This document shows, in pieces, positions 30,545 through 40,214 of a stretch of 64,000 nt of DNA. Positions within the stretch are counted from its first letter, which is position 1; each line of letters begins with the position of its first letter. The notes below the pieces were generated by a model, which saw nothing but the letters and a program-made list of their open reading frames with translations, was not told the origin of the DNA and did not search any database. A program made the translations under genes and the position numbers. The stretch lies in NCBI RefSeq assembly GCF_000027005.1, contig NC_012966.1:62001-126000 (forward strand). The letters run 5' to 3'. This DNA is from Komagataella phaffii GS115 (lineage: Eukaryota; Ascomycota; Pichiomycetes; Pichiales; Pichiaceae).

Positions 30545-31080
30545 TGTGAATGGAACGAAATGGTTGAAAAATGATAAAGCGAGGTAGGGAAAACTCGATG
30601 CCTATTTATAATTTTTCAGATGTGTCAGATCTACGAGTGGGAAACTAGGACTATACACTTGCATACTCCGCATTGATATGACTCATTGAAGCACCGCCCC
30701 GTTTTATTATTTTTTTGGGTAAGCCGATGCTGGTATTGGAGTCTTCAGTGTTGTCGGGTGTACTTGAATGTGCTTAGTAGTGCAGCATTGATGATTCAGC
30801 CTCGCCCTGGATCCGATTGAACCCCTTTATAGTAACTGCTTGTAACTGAATGATTAAGCTTTCTACGCAAACACTTGTGCCTTGAAAGGACAATTTACTG
30901 ATAACTGATGGGGCTCCATGACTGCATGATCTTGCTTATATGAGTCACCACCAACCATTCAGCAAAGGTTTCTTGCAAGCCCCCATCGACATCAGCCACC
31001 AAGGCATTCCTTTTACAGCGTCATCCAGTTGAATGAAGTTCACAATTAGATCATTAACATCACATAAACATACATAACTA
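30545..31080. other. 536-bp spacer
   Basis: This contains the DIP1984-family promoter and the aldehyde dehydrogenase 3' region. No gene or RNA signal is seen. A T-rich block lies at 30702-30717. Confidence 0.55.
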
Positions 31081-32586
31081 CTACTTATGTTCAGGAGTGT
31101 AAGCAATTCTGATAGCCTTGGCTTGAGTGTAGTTATCCAAAGCCTCAGCACCAAGCTCTCTGCCAATACCAGATTCTCCATAACCTCCGAAAGGAACCAT
31201 GTGGTGGAAATCGTTGTAGGTGTTAATCCAAACGACACCCGCCTTGATTCTACTGGCAACATCAATGGCTTTGTTCAAGTTGTTTGTGTGAATACCAGCA
31301 GCTAGACCATAGTTGGTGTTGTTGGCATATCCAACAACCTCATCCACGGTAGAGAACTTAGTGATAGTAACCACAGGACCAAAAATCTCCTCCTTGACAA
31401 TCTTCATGTCTTCAGTAACGTCAGCAAAAATTGTGGGCTTAATGTAGTAACCTCGGTTACGGTATCTTGAACCACCGGTAATTACACGAGCACCTTCATC
31501 CTTACCGTGTTTGATGTAACTAAGGATTCTGTTAAGTTGCAACTCAGAGGTCTGAGGCCCTTGGAAGACACCTTCTTCGAATGGTCCACCAACCTTAACG
31601 TTATCAGTCTCCTTCTTGAAGGCTTCAAGCACTTCTTCATACACAGTGTCTTGAATGTAGACTCTGGAACCTGCACAACAGACTTCACCAGAATTGAAGA
31701 AGATTCCCAAAATAATGTTATGGATAGTCTTCTGGATATCAGCATCTTCAAACACAATGTTTGGAGATTTACCACCTAGTTCCAAAGTGACTTTTTTCAG
31801 GTTAGATTTAGCGGCTGCTTCCATGATCTTACGGCCTGTTGCAGTGGATCCGGTGAAAGCAATCTTCTTGATTCTGGGATGAGCAGCGATGGCAGCTCCA
31901 GCTGGGTTACCGAAACCACTGAGAATGTTAACCACACCAGGTGGGAAACCGGCCTCCTTGATCAATTTGGCAACGTATAAACCCGACAGAGGGGTAGACT
32001 CGGCAGTCTTCAAAACAACAGTGTTACCTGTGGCCAGCGCAGGTCCCAACTTCCAAGCCAACATCAGGAGAGGAAAGTTCCATGGGATAATTTGTCCCAC
32101 AACACCCAATGGCTCTCTTTTAACCAAGTTAAGGTGGGTGTTTCCGGAATCAACAACGTTTCCCAAAATCTTGTCGGCCCATCCAGCACAGGATCTGATG
32201 TAGTTGACAGCAAGAGTAACATCACCCTGGGCAGAGGTATAGGCCTTACCATTGTCGATGGATTCGATACCAGCCAAGATGTTGAAGTCACGATCGATAA
32301 GGTCTGCCAATTTGTTCATCAGCTTTCCCCTCTCTAATGGGTCCTGAGTAGCCCATACGGAGTTGTTGAAAGCATCTTCAGCGGCATCAACAGCACGGTC
32401 AACATCCGCTGCAGAAGCTTCCCAAACTTGGGTTATTTTAGTCTCATCACAAGGATTGATCACTGGTAAGAGCTTTCCCTCTACACCTTCAACAAACTCA
32501 TTGTTGATGAAGAGTCCCAATGGTTGAGTGTACTTCAATCCGTTAGGAAGGTCAATCTCGAATTCTAAGGGAGGAGCAAATGTCAT
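31081..32586 (-). CDS. Cytosolic-type NAD(P)+ aldehyde dehydrogenase (Ald family)
   Basis: A 501-residue aldehyde dehydrogenase that oxidises acetaldehyde or other aldehydes to acids. The key residues are present: IPWNFP (Asn170), the general-base Glu in VTLELGGKS (Glu269), and the catalytic Cys303 in GEVCCAGSR. The C-terminal [16 protein letters not shown] oligomerisation region is complete. The N terminus ([31 protein letters not shown]) aligns directly with yeast Ald6 and shows no basic mitochondrial presequence, so a cytosolic location is likely; Ald4/Ald5-like function is the alternative. Upstream it has a TATA box and paired GGGGTAATTTG repeats that suggest carbon-source control. Confidence 0.92.
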   Translation of the reverse strand: MTFAPPLEFEIDLPNGLKYTQPLGLFINNEFVEGVEGKLLPVINPCDETKITQVWEASAADVDRAVDAAEDAFNNSVWATQDPLERGKLMNKLADLIDRDFNILAGIESIDNGKAYTSAQGDVTLAVNYIRSCAGWADKILGNVVDSGNTHLNLVKREPLGVVGQIIPWNFPLLMLAWKLGPALATGNTVVLKTAESTPLSGLYVAKLIKEAGFPPGVVNILSGFGNPAGAAIAAHPRIKKIAFTGSTATGRKIMEAAAKSNLKKVTLELGGKSPNIVFEDADIQKTIHNIILGIFFNSGEVCCAGSRVYIQDTVYEEVLEAFKKETDNVKVGGPFEEGVFQGPQTSELQLNRILSYIKHGKDEGARVITGGSRYRNRGYYIKPTIFADVTEDMKIVKEEIFGPVVTITKFSTVDEVVGYANNTNYGLAAGIHTNNLNKAIDVASRIKAGVVWINTYNDFHHMVPFGGYGESGIGRELGAEALDNYTQAKAIRIAYTPEHK

Positions 32587-33235
32587 GGATAAAGGTAAGG
32601 GAAAAAAGCAAGTGTAAAGGAATTAATCTGAACTAGAAAGAGTCAGAAATATGATTGCAATTGGAGAAGAAGAACACGATCCCTTGGGAACTTGCGGTGG
32701 TATTTATACGTGATCAGTTCTAATAACCCTCATAGTGGTGGAGTATAGGGTGTGGGGTAATTTGTGAAAATTCGGGGGTGCGGTCTCGGTTGCGCGTGAT
32801 GGCGGGGGGTAATTTGAATGTCAAACTGAACACCCTCTCCAAAAGAGGGACGATGTAGAGGAGAACCGTTGAGCGGAATCATGGGTGATGTCAGGGTCAG
32901 GGATATAGGAAGCAAAACTTAACAAGATGGGAGATGATTGGTCGAAAGGTGAAATAGTATAGTTGATTTGTATAGGTTACATAAAAGTATACCCCCAGAT
33001 ATTGGTTGAGTATACGAATTCAAGCTGAATATGGAAAATACTCCGGGACACACATCATTGCAAGCGATGTACATCAAACTGGGGGTGTAACGAAACAATT
33101 GTCAAAAAATATGGGCTTTGAAACAACGGTTGCGTGGGAATTGTAGTAATGGGTCCCAGTTCACACTTTGTTCATGTATCTCGCAACAATAAATGATTCA
33201 ATTGTGGACAAGCGCACGATATGCTTATAAACCTG
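32587..33235. other. Aldehyde dehydrogenase promoter region
   Basis: 649 bp without a gene. On the minus strand, TATAAATA lies at 32701-32708, about 115 bp from the ATG. G-tract motifs cluster farther upstream (32752-32816 and 33079-33084). Confidence 0.6.
32752..32816. promoter_or_regulatory. Direct repeat GGGGTAATTTG, Mig1-like G-boxes
   Basis: Two identical 11-mers lie at 32754-32764 and 32806-32816, 52 bp apart, just upstream of the TATA box of the aldehyde dehydrogenase. Each follows a (G/C)(C/T)GGGG core (GTGGGG, GCGGGG), the type bound by Mig1-like zinc-finger repressors; a third, CTGGGG, is at 33079. Binding is inferred only. Confidence 0.4.
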
Positions 33236-35077
33236 TTACAACTTCCAAACAAACTTGAGAGAATCCCACAAGAATCCTTTATTTACCTCGGAGTTTGTAG
33301 TGACAAACGAGACATTGTTAGTACCAGACGTTAAAGCCCCACTTGGGACATCCAAAGAAGTAAGGTACCAATTGCCTCCATATGAACTAGACCTGTAAGT
33401 GGATTTGTCATTGGTTATGTTCGTGTTGAAACGGTCACGGCCCAGAACGACATCGTTTACATGGACGGCCAAACTGGTAGAGTTTCCGCCAACAAAAGTA
33501 GCGTTTCCAGTGTAACCAGCAAATGACAAATATAATTGAGCATCTCTCTTGACATCGTCAGCATCGACTTCAAATTGAACAGTCCATACACCCTTTTTGC
33601 CCTTTCCAAAACACCAGTCAGATTCATTGTCTTCTCCAATGACATACGTCAGATCGCTGGGGCATGATTCAATCAACATGTTTTCATACTTAAGACCACC
33701 ATCTAGGAATCCTAGAGTGGTGCGGTCAAAAGCCCCAATGCTCCAGAGCTCTTCGAATTTTTCGTCTGAGGCGCTCCATTTGATGGTACCAAGATCATTA
33801 GTTTTACCTTTGTGCACGTTAATCTTTTTTTCATAGAGGAATGTTTCCAGTTGCTTATCAGCAGCAGTGTAGCGTGACCAGAAACTTCCAAAGGCCTGTA
33901 AACGGTAGGATGTTTCAGTACGAACGTGTGGAATCTCAAAGTAGCCAGCATCATCAGTGAATGAATAGTATTGGTATCCAGCACCCTGGACCATTGTGTA
34001 GTTCTCATTACCTAAGAATAAGTTAACGTTGGAGGCCGGTTGGCCGTTACTAAGCACCAGTCTTCCCTTAACAGTTCCTCTACTTTGAAATTTCTTGTCC
34101 TCTAACCAACGATAAGGCCAGTTGTGACGTTCTTTCGTTGCTCTACGGAGGAGATCCGCCTTGTCACCGTTGTTGAAGTACCACAGGTAAGGACCCCACA
34201 TCTTGTCCTTGGGGAAATCTTCAACAAAGTCTGCTTCAAAATGGGTACCATGTAACATGTTCAACAAAACAACGTCTCCCGTACTGGACTCTCTGTGGAC
34301 CATAAGTTCCTGCTTAGTTTGATCACCCACGTAAAAATCCCTACCTGGGGAAACCAACCAGAACCCATAATCTTTGCCGGTTTCATTGTAAGTTCCGTAC
34401 ACACCAAAAGCCTCTTCTTCATGAGTGCGAGAAGACCAATCATATTTTGTTATGTAGGAGGAGTTATCTGGAGCTAACCAAGTCTCATCAAAAGTTTTCG
34501 TACCCTTGAAATCATCAGGAAAAGTTGGTAGCAGACCGTCCTTCAAAGTGGTGTGGCCTGACTGATAAACGTCTGGATTCAAGCGGAAAAGAGTACGAAA
34601 CTCGCCCAGTGTGGGGAGATTCTTGTTAACAAAATATGAATAGAATCCGTCAAGACCCTGGAATAACACCATGTGATGTTCACCCTCGTAGGCATTGAAA
34701 GACAAGTCGATCATGTTTTCAGTCTCGTCGGATATAGTGACGGAGGTGTAGTTGAGATCGTGGAGTGCCCCTTCATAGGAAGCATACAAGCCCACTGCAG
34801 ACCCGACCAGGTCAACTGTTTCATTGTCGAAACCGGAGTTCAAACCGTACGGGTTCCACAGCAATTTTGTACCATATTGGGGCCCCATTTCCAAAGAGAA
34901 CTTGTCGTTACCAAATTTTACAATCTGGGTCGAATTGTCGGACTTTTCACTTAGTAGATCAACTACAAAAGGAGAAGATTCGTCCACCAGGGATCTTGGA
35001 ACGGTATCACGAGGTTTAAGAGCAGCAGCACTTATAGTTGGAGCCAACAGCAGTAACAAATTCAATGGCAAGAGCAT
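33236..35077 (-). CDS. Secreted polysaccharide lyase family 4 (rhamnogalacturonan lyase-like)
   Basis: A 613-residue protein with a clear signal peptide (MLLPLNLLLLLAPTISAAA) and about ten N-glycosylation sequons. The order matches PL4 enzymes: an N-terminal beta-sandwich catalytic region (about 30-335), an Fn3-like domain beginning RGTVKGRLVLSNGQPASNVNLFLG with the YYSFTDDAGYFEIPHVR motif, and a C-terminal jelly-roll CBM-like domain ending in GFLWDSLKFVWKL. PL4 enzymes cleave the rhamnogalacturonan-I backbone of pectin. Such enzymes are common in filamentous fungi and plants and rare in budding yeasts. I cannot confirm the catalytic Lys/His by alignment, so activity is uncertain. Confidence 0.75.
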   Translation of the reverse strand: MLLPLNLLLLLAPTISAAALKPRDTVPRSLVDESSPFVVDLLSEKSDNSTQIVKFGNDKFSLEMGPQYGTKLLWNPYGLNSGFDNETVDLVGSAVGLYASYEGALHDLNYTSVTISDETENMIDLSFNAYEGEHHMVLFQGLDGFYSYFVNKNLPTLGEFRTLFRLNPDVYQSGHTTLKDGLLPTFPDDFKGTKTFDETWLAPDNSSYITKYDWSSRTHEEEAFGVYGTYNETGKDYGFWLVSPGRDFYVGDQTKQELMVHRESSTGDVVLLNMLHGTHFEADFVEDFPKDKMWGPYLWYFNNGDKADLLRRATKERHNWPYRWLEDKKFQSRGTVKGRLVLSNGQPASNVNLFLGNENYTMVQGAGYQYYSFTDDAGYFEIPHVRTETSYRLQAFGSFWSRYTAADKQLETFLYEKKINVHKGKTNDLGTIKWSASDEKFEELWSIGAFDRTTLGFLDGGLKYENMLIESCPSDLTYVIGEDNESDWCFGKGKKGVWTVQFEVDADDVKRDAQLYLSFAGYTGNATFVGGNSTSLAVHVNDVVLGRDRFNTNITNDKSTYRSSSYGGNWYLTSLDVPSGALTSGTNNVSFVTTNSEVNKGFLWDSLKFVWKL

Positions 35078-35835
35078 ATTCTTGGTATGATTCTGAAAAA
35101 GATCTTTCCAACTTATGTCTACTGAAGGTCAGAATAAATACCTTTTATGAACCACAACCATAGGCATCTTAATGAGATACAAAAATCTGGGGTCAATACG
35201 AAATATGCAGGTTAAGAAAGCGGAGAGCGTTAAACACATCCAGTTTTATTATCCAATGCACTGCTAACCCTTATTTTTGGACTAACGGTGCAGGACATCC
35301 TTGAAACTGTTTGGTGGAGGGTGTTTCCACTTTCATTCATTCTTCATAGATGCATGACCGGGTCTGTAGCAAAATCATAATTCTATGATTTTGTCTATTG
35401 TTCAGGTAGAGCAGCTGAGCACGCAATTAATTAGGGGTCAGATCCGGTGGATTGGTAACTCAAATCGGGAAATTTGCAAGCTACGAGGAGTCTTAATAGG
35501 GAAAGAAATGAGGGGTCAGGGTTACTACCTTAGATCAAAATGCCGAAATTTTTGTAGCACAGTGGAATGAATATGACACCTTTTATAGAAGAGACCCAAG
35601 AAGTCCCATTATTGGCTCTTAGCAGCTAATAGAGGTCACAACGGTCATACATGAGTGAGTGTTTTGAAATAGCATGCTTCGCTGTGTCTGTGAAGTTTGA
35701 GAGTTAAATTTCAATGGGGAACCGATTACTTAGATTCAGTTCGCGAAGGTGCCAGGCTTTAGTTTTCCTGCCAGCTCCTTCCTCGTTCCAGTCAAAAGAT
35801 GCTTCTCCTTCTAGATTCTAGCAAACATTCCGCTG
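35078..35835. other. Divergent intergenic region PL4-like gene / SCM3
   Basis: 758 bp without a gene. It holds a perfect 9-bp inverted repeat with 4-nt loop (35371-35392) and two copies of AGGGGTCAG (35433-35441, 35511-35519). These may be regulatory sites for the lyase gene. Confidence 0.55.
35371..35392. repeat. Perfect inverted repeat AAAATCATA-ATTC-TATGATTTT
   Basis: A 9-bp perfect palindromic arm pair separated by 4 nt, about 295 bp upstream of the PL4-like gene. It could be an operator for a dimeric regulator or simply an AT-rich hairpin. Confidence 0.6.
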
Positions 35836-36864
35836 ATGTCCTCTAACCGGACTTATGCCGAGCTCCTAGAGAAACAGGGTGAACGACTCCAGAAAAGGTG
35901 GAGGTCAATCATTGACAAATATTCTAAAGTGGACCTTGACGAACAAGGCGATCTAATAGATTTGCACACCGGTGAGATCGTGGAAGACAATGGTCACTTG
36001 GAATCAGTGTCTTCCAGAAAGCATAATATATGGAAAGCGGAGAAAGAGGATATTCTAGATGAAGATTTTGAGAGCACCGAGGATATCGAAGCGGTAGACC
36101 AAAATTCAGAACAAGACATTGGTGAGGAATCCAGTTTGGAGAGAAGTTCAGATGAGACTTCAGGAGCGAGCTCAAATGAGAGTTCAAATGAGAGCCCAGA
36201 GAACTCCGAAGATAACTCAGAGATAAAGTCAAGTCAGGGAGATGTTTCAAAGGAATCTTTGAGCGAGGACTCAAAGGCTTCGAACGACCAAGAAGAACCG
36301 GAAGACCAGATCAATAAAAGGAACAAGTTAAAGAAGACCTCTAAGCTTACCTTGCAGGAAAGCTTGCCAGTATTTAAGAAATCGTCTCTAGATCCCAGTT
36401 CAAATGATCTACGATATGACAAGCGGGATAACAGATTGATAGCGGATGAAAACAGTCTTAGCCTGCGAGACAATCTCATATTGATCAATAAAAACACCAG
36501 CACCCCCTTCTCTTCGCCGTTGCGAAGAAGTCCCCAGATACCCCTCGTATCTCCTACAACCCCTACCAGAAGGACGCCGAAGCCCATATCTTACTTCAGT
36601 ACTCCAAGACGAACAAAACCTGATATAAAGAATGAGCTTCTCCCTGTTTCACCTAAAACAGCATCTCCAACTAAAAGGCGAAGGAGCTCTAGAACACGGG
36701 AATTATCTTCCTCAACAAATGCAGTTTACCTAGATCTGACCAAAGAAACTAATCTGGGCTCACCCTGGACAGACAAAAGCCCCACAAAAAGTCCAATAAT
36801 AAATACCCGGACCGATACCGAAAGAGACACAGCAATTGACGATGAGGTGCTAATAGATAATTGA
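35836..36864 (+). CDS. SCM3: Centromeric histone chaperone Scm3 (HJURP family)
   Basis: A 342-residue protein with the Scm3 signature at about residues 7-56: YAELLEKQGERLQKRWRSIIDKYSK, then EQGDLIDLHTGEIVEDNGHL, closely resembling yeast Scm3. Scm3/HJURP binds the Cse4(CENP-A)/H4 dimer and deposits it at centromeres. The rest is acidic and Ser-rich (residues ~75-160, with SSNESSNESPENS), then basic with many SP/TP sites (about 225-320) that could be CDK targets and contact DNA. It is longer than yeast Scm3 (223 residues) and begins close to the chaperone helix, lacking the N-terminal extension. ATG at 35836 is the only reasonable start. Confidence 0.88.
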   Translation: MSSNRTYAELLEKQGERLQKRWRSIIDKYSKVDLDEQGDLIDLHTGEIVEDNGHLESVSSRKHNIWKAEKEDILDEDFESTEDIEAVDQNSEQDIGEESSLERSSDETSGASSNESSNESPENSEDNSEIKSSQGDVSKESLSEDSKASNDQEEPEDQINKRNKLKKTSKLTLQESLPVFKKSSLDPSSNDLRYDKRDNRLIADENSLSLRDNLILINKNTSTPFSSPLRRSPQIPLVSPTTPTRRTPKPISYFSTPRRTKPDIKNELLPVSPKTASPTKRRRSSRTRELSSSTNAVYLDLTKETNLGSPWTDKSPTKSPIINTRTDTERDTAIDDEVLIDN

Positions 36865-37137
36865 AACTGTGCGCCTAATAGAAACACTGAAAAAACTCAG
36901 TCAGAGTACTATTTTTTGAATAGATATCATAGATACAAGCAAGCTTACGTTTTGAATAGTGCTAATCTAAAAAGGTATCATCAATTCACCAGTAGCTATA
37001 ACCCCGTACAAGGTAGATAGATGAGGTAGCAATCAAATGCGAAGAATATAAACTGTAATAAAACAAGAAAAACAAAACGAAAAAAGAGGGTCAACAGACT
37101 CTGCTGATCTCAGTATATTGGGTATAAGTGGGAGCGT

Positions 37138-38178
37138 TTAGTAAAACACAAGTTTGGCACTACCAGAGGTAACAGTGACAGTACAACCATCAGTTGAACT
37201 ACCAACGAAGATACCGTTCTCGTATTTACAATCACCGTTGATGGAGGACCCATCAGTAGCAACGATCTTGACGTTGAAGTTGGGAGCCTTCTTGTTGTTT
37301 GGGTTGGGGATCAAAGATAGGTAAGTTAAACCACCTGTAGATCCGGCACCCAAAACTAGAGGAGCCCAGTTTCCGACACCACTACTTTCGTCACCCCAAA
37401 TACAACCGTCTTCAACGCTGACACCAGCGTTGTTGACGTAGTATTGGGCACTGGTCTTGAGACCTTGCCATTCGTAGTAGTTGTCTTCATCGACAACGGT
37501 CAAAGTGTTGGAGTTTCCAGCATCGACCCAGGTGGGAACACACATGTTTTCGGAACCAGGGTAGTCAGTTCTGCAGATAGAGATACCTTTGGAAACATTG
37601 TTCTCTACGGAAGCGGTACCCTTACCTGGAACACAGAGGGTGTCAAAAGCAGTGTTGGATCGGTATAGCAAACCGTCCTTACACAACAAACCACCTACGG
37701 ATCTTCCATCGGATGGCTGATTGGAAGGCCACTGGGTCTTGGAGTAGCCGGCTTCACATGCGTATGAGCAGTAGTAGCCGTTCTCACAAGATTCAGAAGT
37801 CCCACCTTGGAGATTCATGATGGAAGACCATCCTCCAAATCCTAACCAACTGACGGAGACGACACCGTCGCCGGATGGGAACTCTGAACATTTGATGGTA
37901 CCATCTTTGAAGCTTGAGAGATCGCCAGAGGCGCCACTGGTATAAGAGGAAGAGGAGGAAGAAGCCGATGCTGCTGCAGAGGAAGCGACCGATGCTGGCG
38001 CAGCAGAGGAGGTGACAACGGCCTGGGCAGAGCCAGCAGCAGCGGTTTGACCTGCTGCAACAGTAACGGTTTGTGTCACCACAGCTCTCTTTTCATGTTT
38101 GTGATGTTGTTGTTGGTGTTCTAAAGGAGCGGAGGCCACCAGAGAGGCAAGAGCCATAAAGATAAGTTGAGATTTCAT
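37138..38178 (-). CDS. SIM1: SUN-family cell-wall protein (Sim1/Sun4-like, GH132)
   Basis: A 346-residue secreted glycosidase-like protein. It has a signal peptide ([17 protein letters not shown]), a His-rich propeptide ending in a Kex2 site KR (about 30-31), and an Ala/Ser linker with runs of Ser at about 70-90. The C-terminal SUN domain (about 95-346) has its Cys-rich pattern ([41 protein letters not shown]). SUN proteins (Sim1, Uth1, Nca3, Sun4) act on beta-1,3-glucan in septation and wall remodelling. The start at 38178 is used; an upstream GTG gives a 4-residue extension that would not suit a signal peptide. Which of the four paralogues is ancestral cannot be decided, so the symbol is tentative. 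Confidence 0.85.
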   Translation of the reverse strand: MKSQLIFMALASLVASAPLEHQQQHHKHEKRAVVTQTVTVAAGQTAAAGSAQAVVTSSAAPASVASSAAASASSSSSSYTSGASGDLSSFKDGTIKCSEFPSGDGVVSVSWLGFGGWSSIMNLQGGTSESCENGYYCSYACEAGYSKTQWPSNQPSDGRSVGGLLCKDGLLYRSNTAFDTLCVPGKGTASVENNVSKGISICRTDYPGSENMCVPTWVDAGNSNTLTVVDEDNYYEWQGLKTSAQYYVNNAGVSVEDGCIWGDESSGVGNWAPLVLGAGSTGGLTYLSLIPNPNNKKAPNFNVKIVATDGSSINGDCKYENGIFVGSSTDGCTVTVTSGSAKLVFY

Positions 38179-38930
38179 ATTGAGAAGCACGGTTAAAAAA
38201 TGAATGTAAGGAAAGACTGAACAAAAAGAACTTGGAATGAATGTAAGTACCTATAAGGCAGTGAGTAGGCAAGTTTCTCTTGTAGTTGGAGTGATCAAAG
38301 GTTTGTTTCTAACGAACGTCAGATCGAGCTGGATTTGTTAAACTATATATTCGGGCGAGCAAGAGTCTGAAGAAAAAGTTTCATGATAAATCTAGATTTA
38401 TTGCCGCATCTGGCAATCTCAGATTAACATAAATACCGATCTACATACTAGCAACATTGATCCGATCAAGTGGGACTGGCGATGAGGGCCTTCTCAGGAG
38501 GCAGAGATGGAAACCTCCAGTGCAATTGAGGGCCGTCAGTGTGCAGCAGTGCCGCCTACACAAGGCCAATAACGCGTGGCTTAGCGTTTGAGTCCTTGAA
38601 GGTTCGTTTTAGATTCTCCTTGTGAGAAACACCCACATTCCATACATTCCGTCTTTAACACACAGTCGTGCACTTACCACGTTACCGGTGTTCAAGGCAA
38701 CATGGTGCAAGTAGTTACACTTCCCTTTTTGGCCATATCGCATAGGCGATAGGTACCTAATTTAATTCATACACTCTATTAATAAAGAATTATATCCCTG
38801 CCAAAACACTAGAACACCTCCGGTAAGCGATTAAACCGCGTGTGCACACATGGCGCCCAAAAGACCAGCTCTTGAGGGTGAATGGCTCCTCCTTGCCTAC
38901 AATGTGTCGCCGTCTATCTCCTCTCTCTCT
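38179..38930. other. 752-bp spacer, SUN gene promoter side
   Basis: No gene is recognised. It should contain the promoter of the SUN-family gene and the GID4 3' region. A CT-rich simple repeat (CTCCTCTCTCTCTCT) lies at about 38918-38932, next to the GID4 stop codon. Confidence 0.55.
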
Positions 38931-39815
38931 CTAAGCTAGCTTGAAGTAGGAGCTACACCCGCCGTCTGGAGCATGGCACAATTCTAGCTGCTGGAACTTT
39001 TCAGAGTACTTGTGGAAATATAGCCCGCTAATTGATCCAGTTAGTTGGCTGAAACATACGTAGTAAAATCCAGCAAACGATGCCCCCTTTATATCTCTAA
39101 CTTTGGCATCTGGAATCAAAAACATTTCCTTCCATCTCATGTAGATGAACTCGTTGTTTAGGTAGTTATCATAGATGTGACTGTTGAGTACGTCATTCCC
39201 AGAGTTGAAATTTAGACTTCGAAAACTGGGGAACCGAGACCAGTGCTGGATATCAGTACGGGAATCAGAACCCCAGCTATCTTTATTAGTGAAGAAGGAG
39301 AATTTGGGGCCAACAATTTCTCCTTGGAAAAGGGTAATAATTTCGGGATGCGACTCTGTAAGACCTTTAATTGTGAGAAATCCAGTCAATGTGGACTTTT
39401 TGAGATCGACCTGTTTCAAATCAACTTTTACTTCATACGTAGATCTTCCTGACTGCTGAGACCCGATGAACGAAGCATTTGGCTTCAAAAATGATGATGT
39501 GAGAGGCTGTACTCCTTTGTGCCAAGATTTGGTTGAGGCCAAAGAGGGAGTAAATTCCATGGAGATATACTTGTCCTCGCTGACATTATTTGCTGAACCG
39601 GTATGCAAGTCGTATGATTCAGTCTTGTTGTTTAATTTGGATCCTTCTGGCTGCCAACCTTTTACCTCTTGCTCATCGATGTTGGCGTGAGCATCATCAC
39701 CTGTTAACGCATCCTTGAGATGTCTTTCATTGTTTACTTTATCTTTGGCTGTCTTTATAGGATCCTCTTCTTTAAGAAAGGATGAATTGTCAGTCACACA
39801 ACTATTGGAAGGCAT
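38931..39815 (-). CDS. GID4: GID E3 ligase substrate receptor Gid4/Vid24
   Basis: A 294-residue protein. The N-terminal ~110 residues are polar and disordered; the beta-barrel Gid4 domain follows (about 115-290). Diagnostic stretches are LTGFLTIKGLTESHPEIITLFQGEI and the C-terminal YMRWKEMFLIPDAKVRDIKGASFAGFYYVCF and GSISGLYFHKYSEKFQ. Gid4 recognises Pro/N-degrons on gluconeogenic enzymes such as FBPase, Mdh2 and Icl1 and delivers them to the GID complex when glucose returns. In a methylotroph the same system would matter on switching from methanol or ethanol to glucose. It is divergent from ENG2 (399 bp). Confidence 0.92.
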   Translation of the reverse strand: MPSNSCVTDNSSFLKEEDPIKTAKDKVNNERHLKDALTGDDAHANIDEQEVKGWQPEGSKLNNKTESYDLHTGSANNVSEDKYISMEFTPSLASTKSWHKGVQPLTSSFLKPNASFIGSQQSGRSTYEVKVDLKQVDLKKSTLTGFLTIKGLTESHPEIITLFQGEIVGPKFSFFTNKDSWGSDSRTDIQHWSRFPSFRSLNFNSGNDVLNSHIYDNYLNNEFIYMRWKEMFLIPDAKVRDIKGASFAGFYYVCFSQLTGSISGLYFHKYSEKFQQLELCHAPDGGCSSYFKLA

Positions 39816-40214
39816 CTGTGTATGCTATGAGTCAATCAAGGGTAAAAAAAAAAGACACACAAAAGAAACAAAGGGTATTATATATCGTGCTCTATTAAGA
39901 TGACTCAAATGGTTGGTCCTTAGTTCCGGAACAAAGCTGATGTTTACTTTCTCCACTGGTAGGCCTCCTCTTTTTCGATTTCTGTCGAATGGGACCCTGA
40001 GGAATGATTCAAAGCTCCCGTTAGGCTATCTTATTAGGTGCGGTTAAGTGGGAGGATTGCAGGGGAGCACGGAATCAAAAATACTCTTCGCGGACCGCTA
40101 GGCCCGATTGATAACGTATCGAAACATGTGATGACGTAATCACCCTGGTTTCTCGTGTTATCTAGCAAACACACTTTGAAGATCAGTGGCAGAGTTTGGG
40201 GTTGACACTGAAAA
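39816..40214. other. Divergent promoter region GID4 / ENG2
   Basis: 399 bp shared upstream region. It contains a purine-rich A tract near 39843-39875 and no coding signal. Confidence 0.55.
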
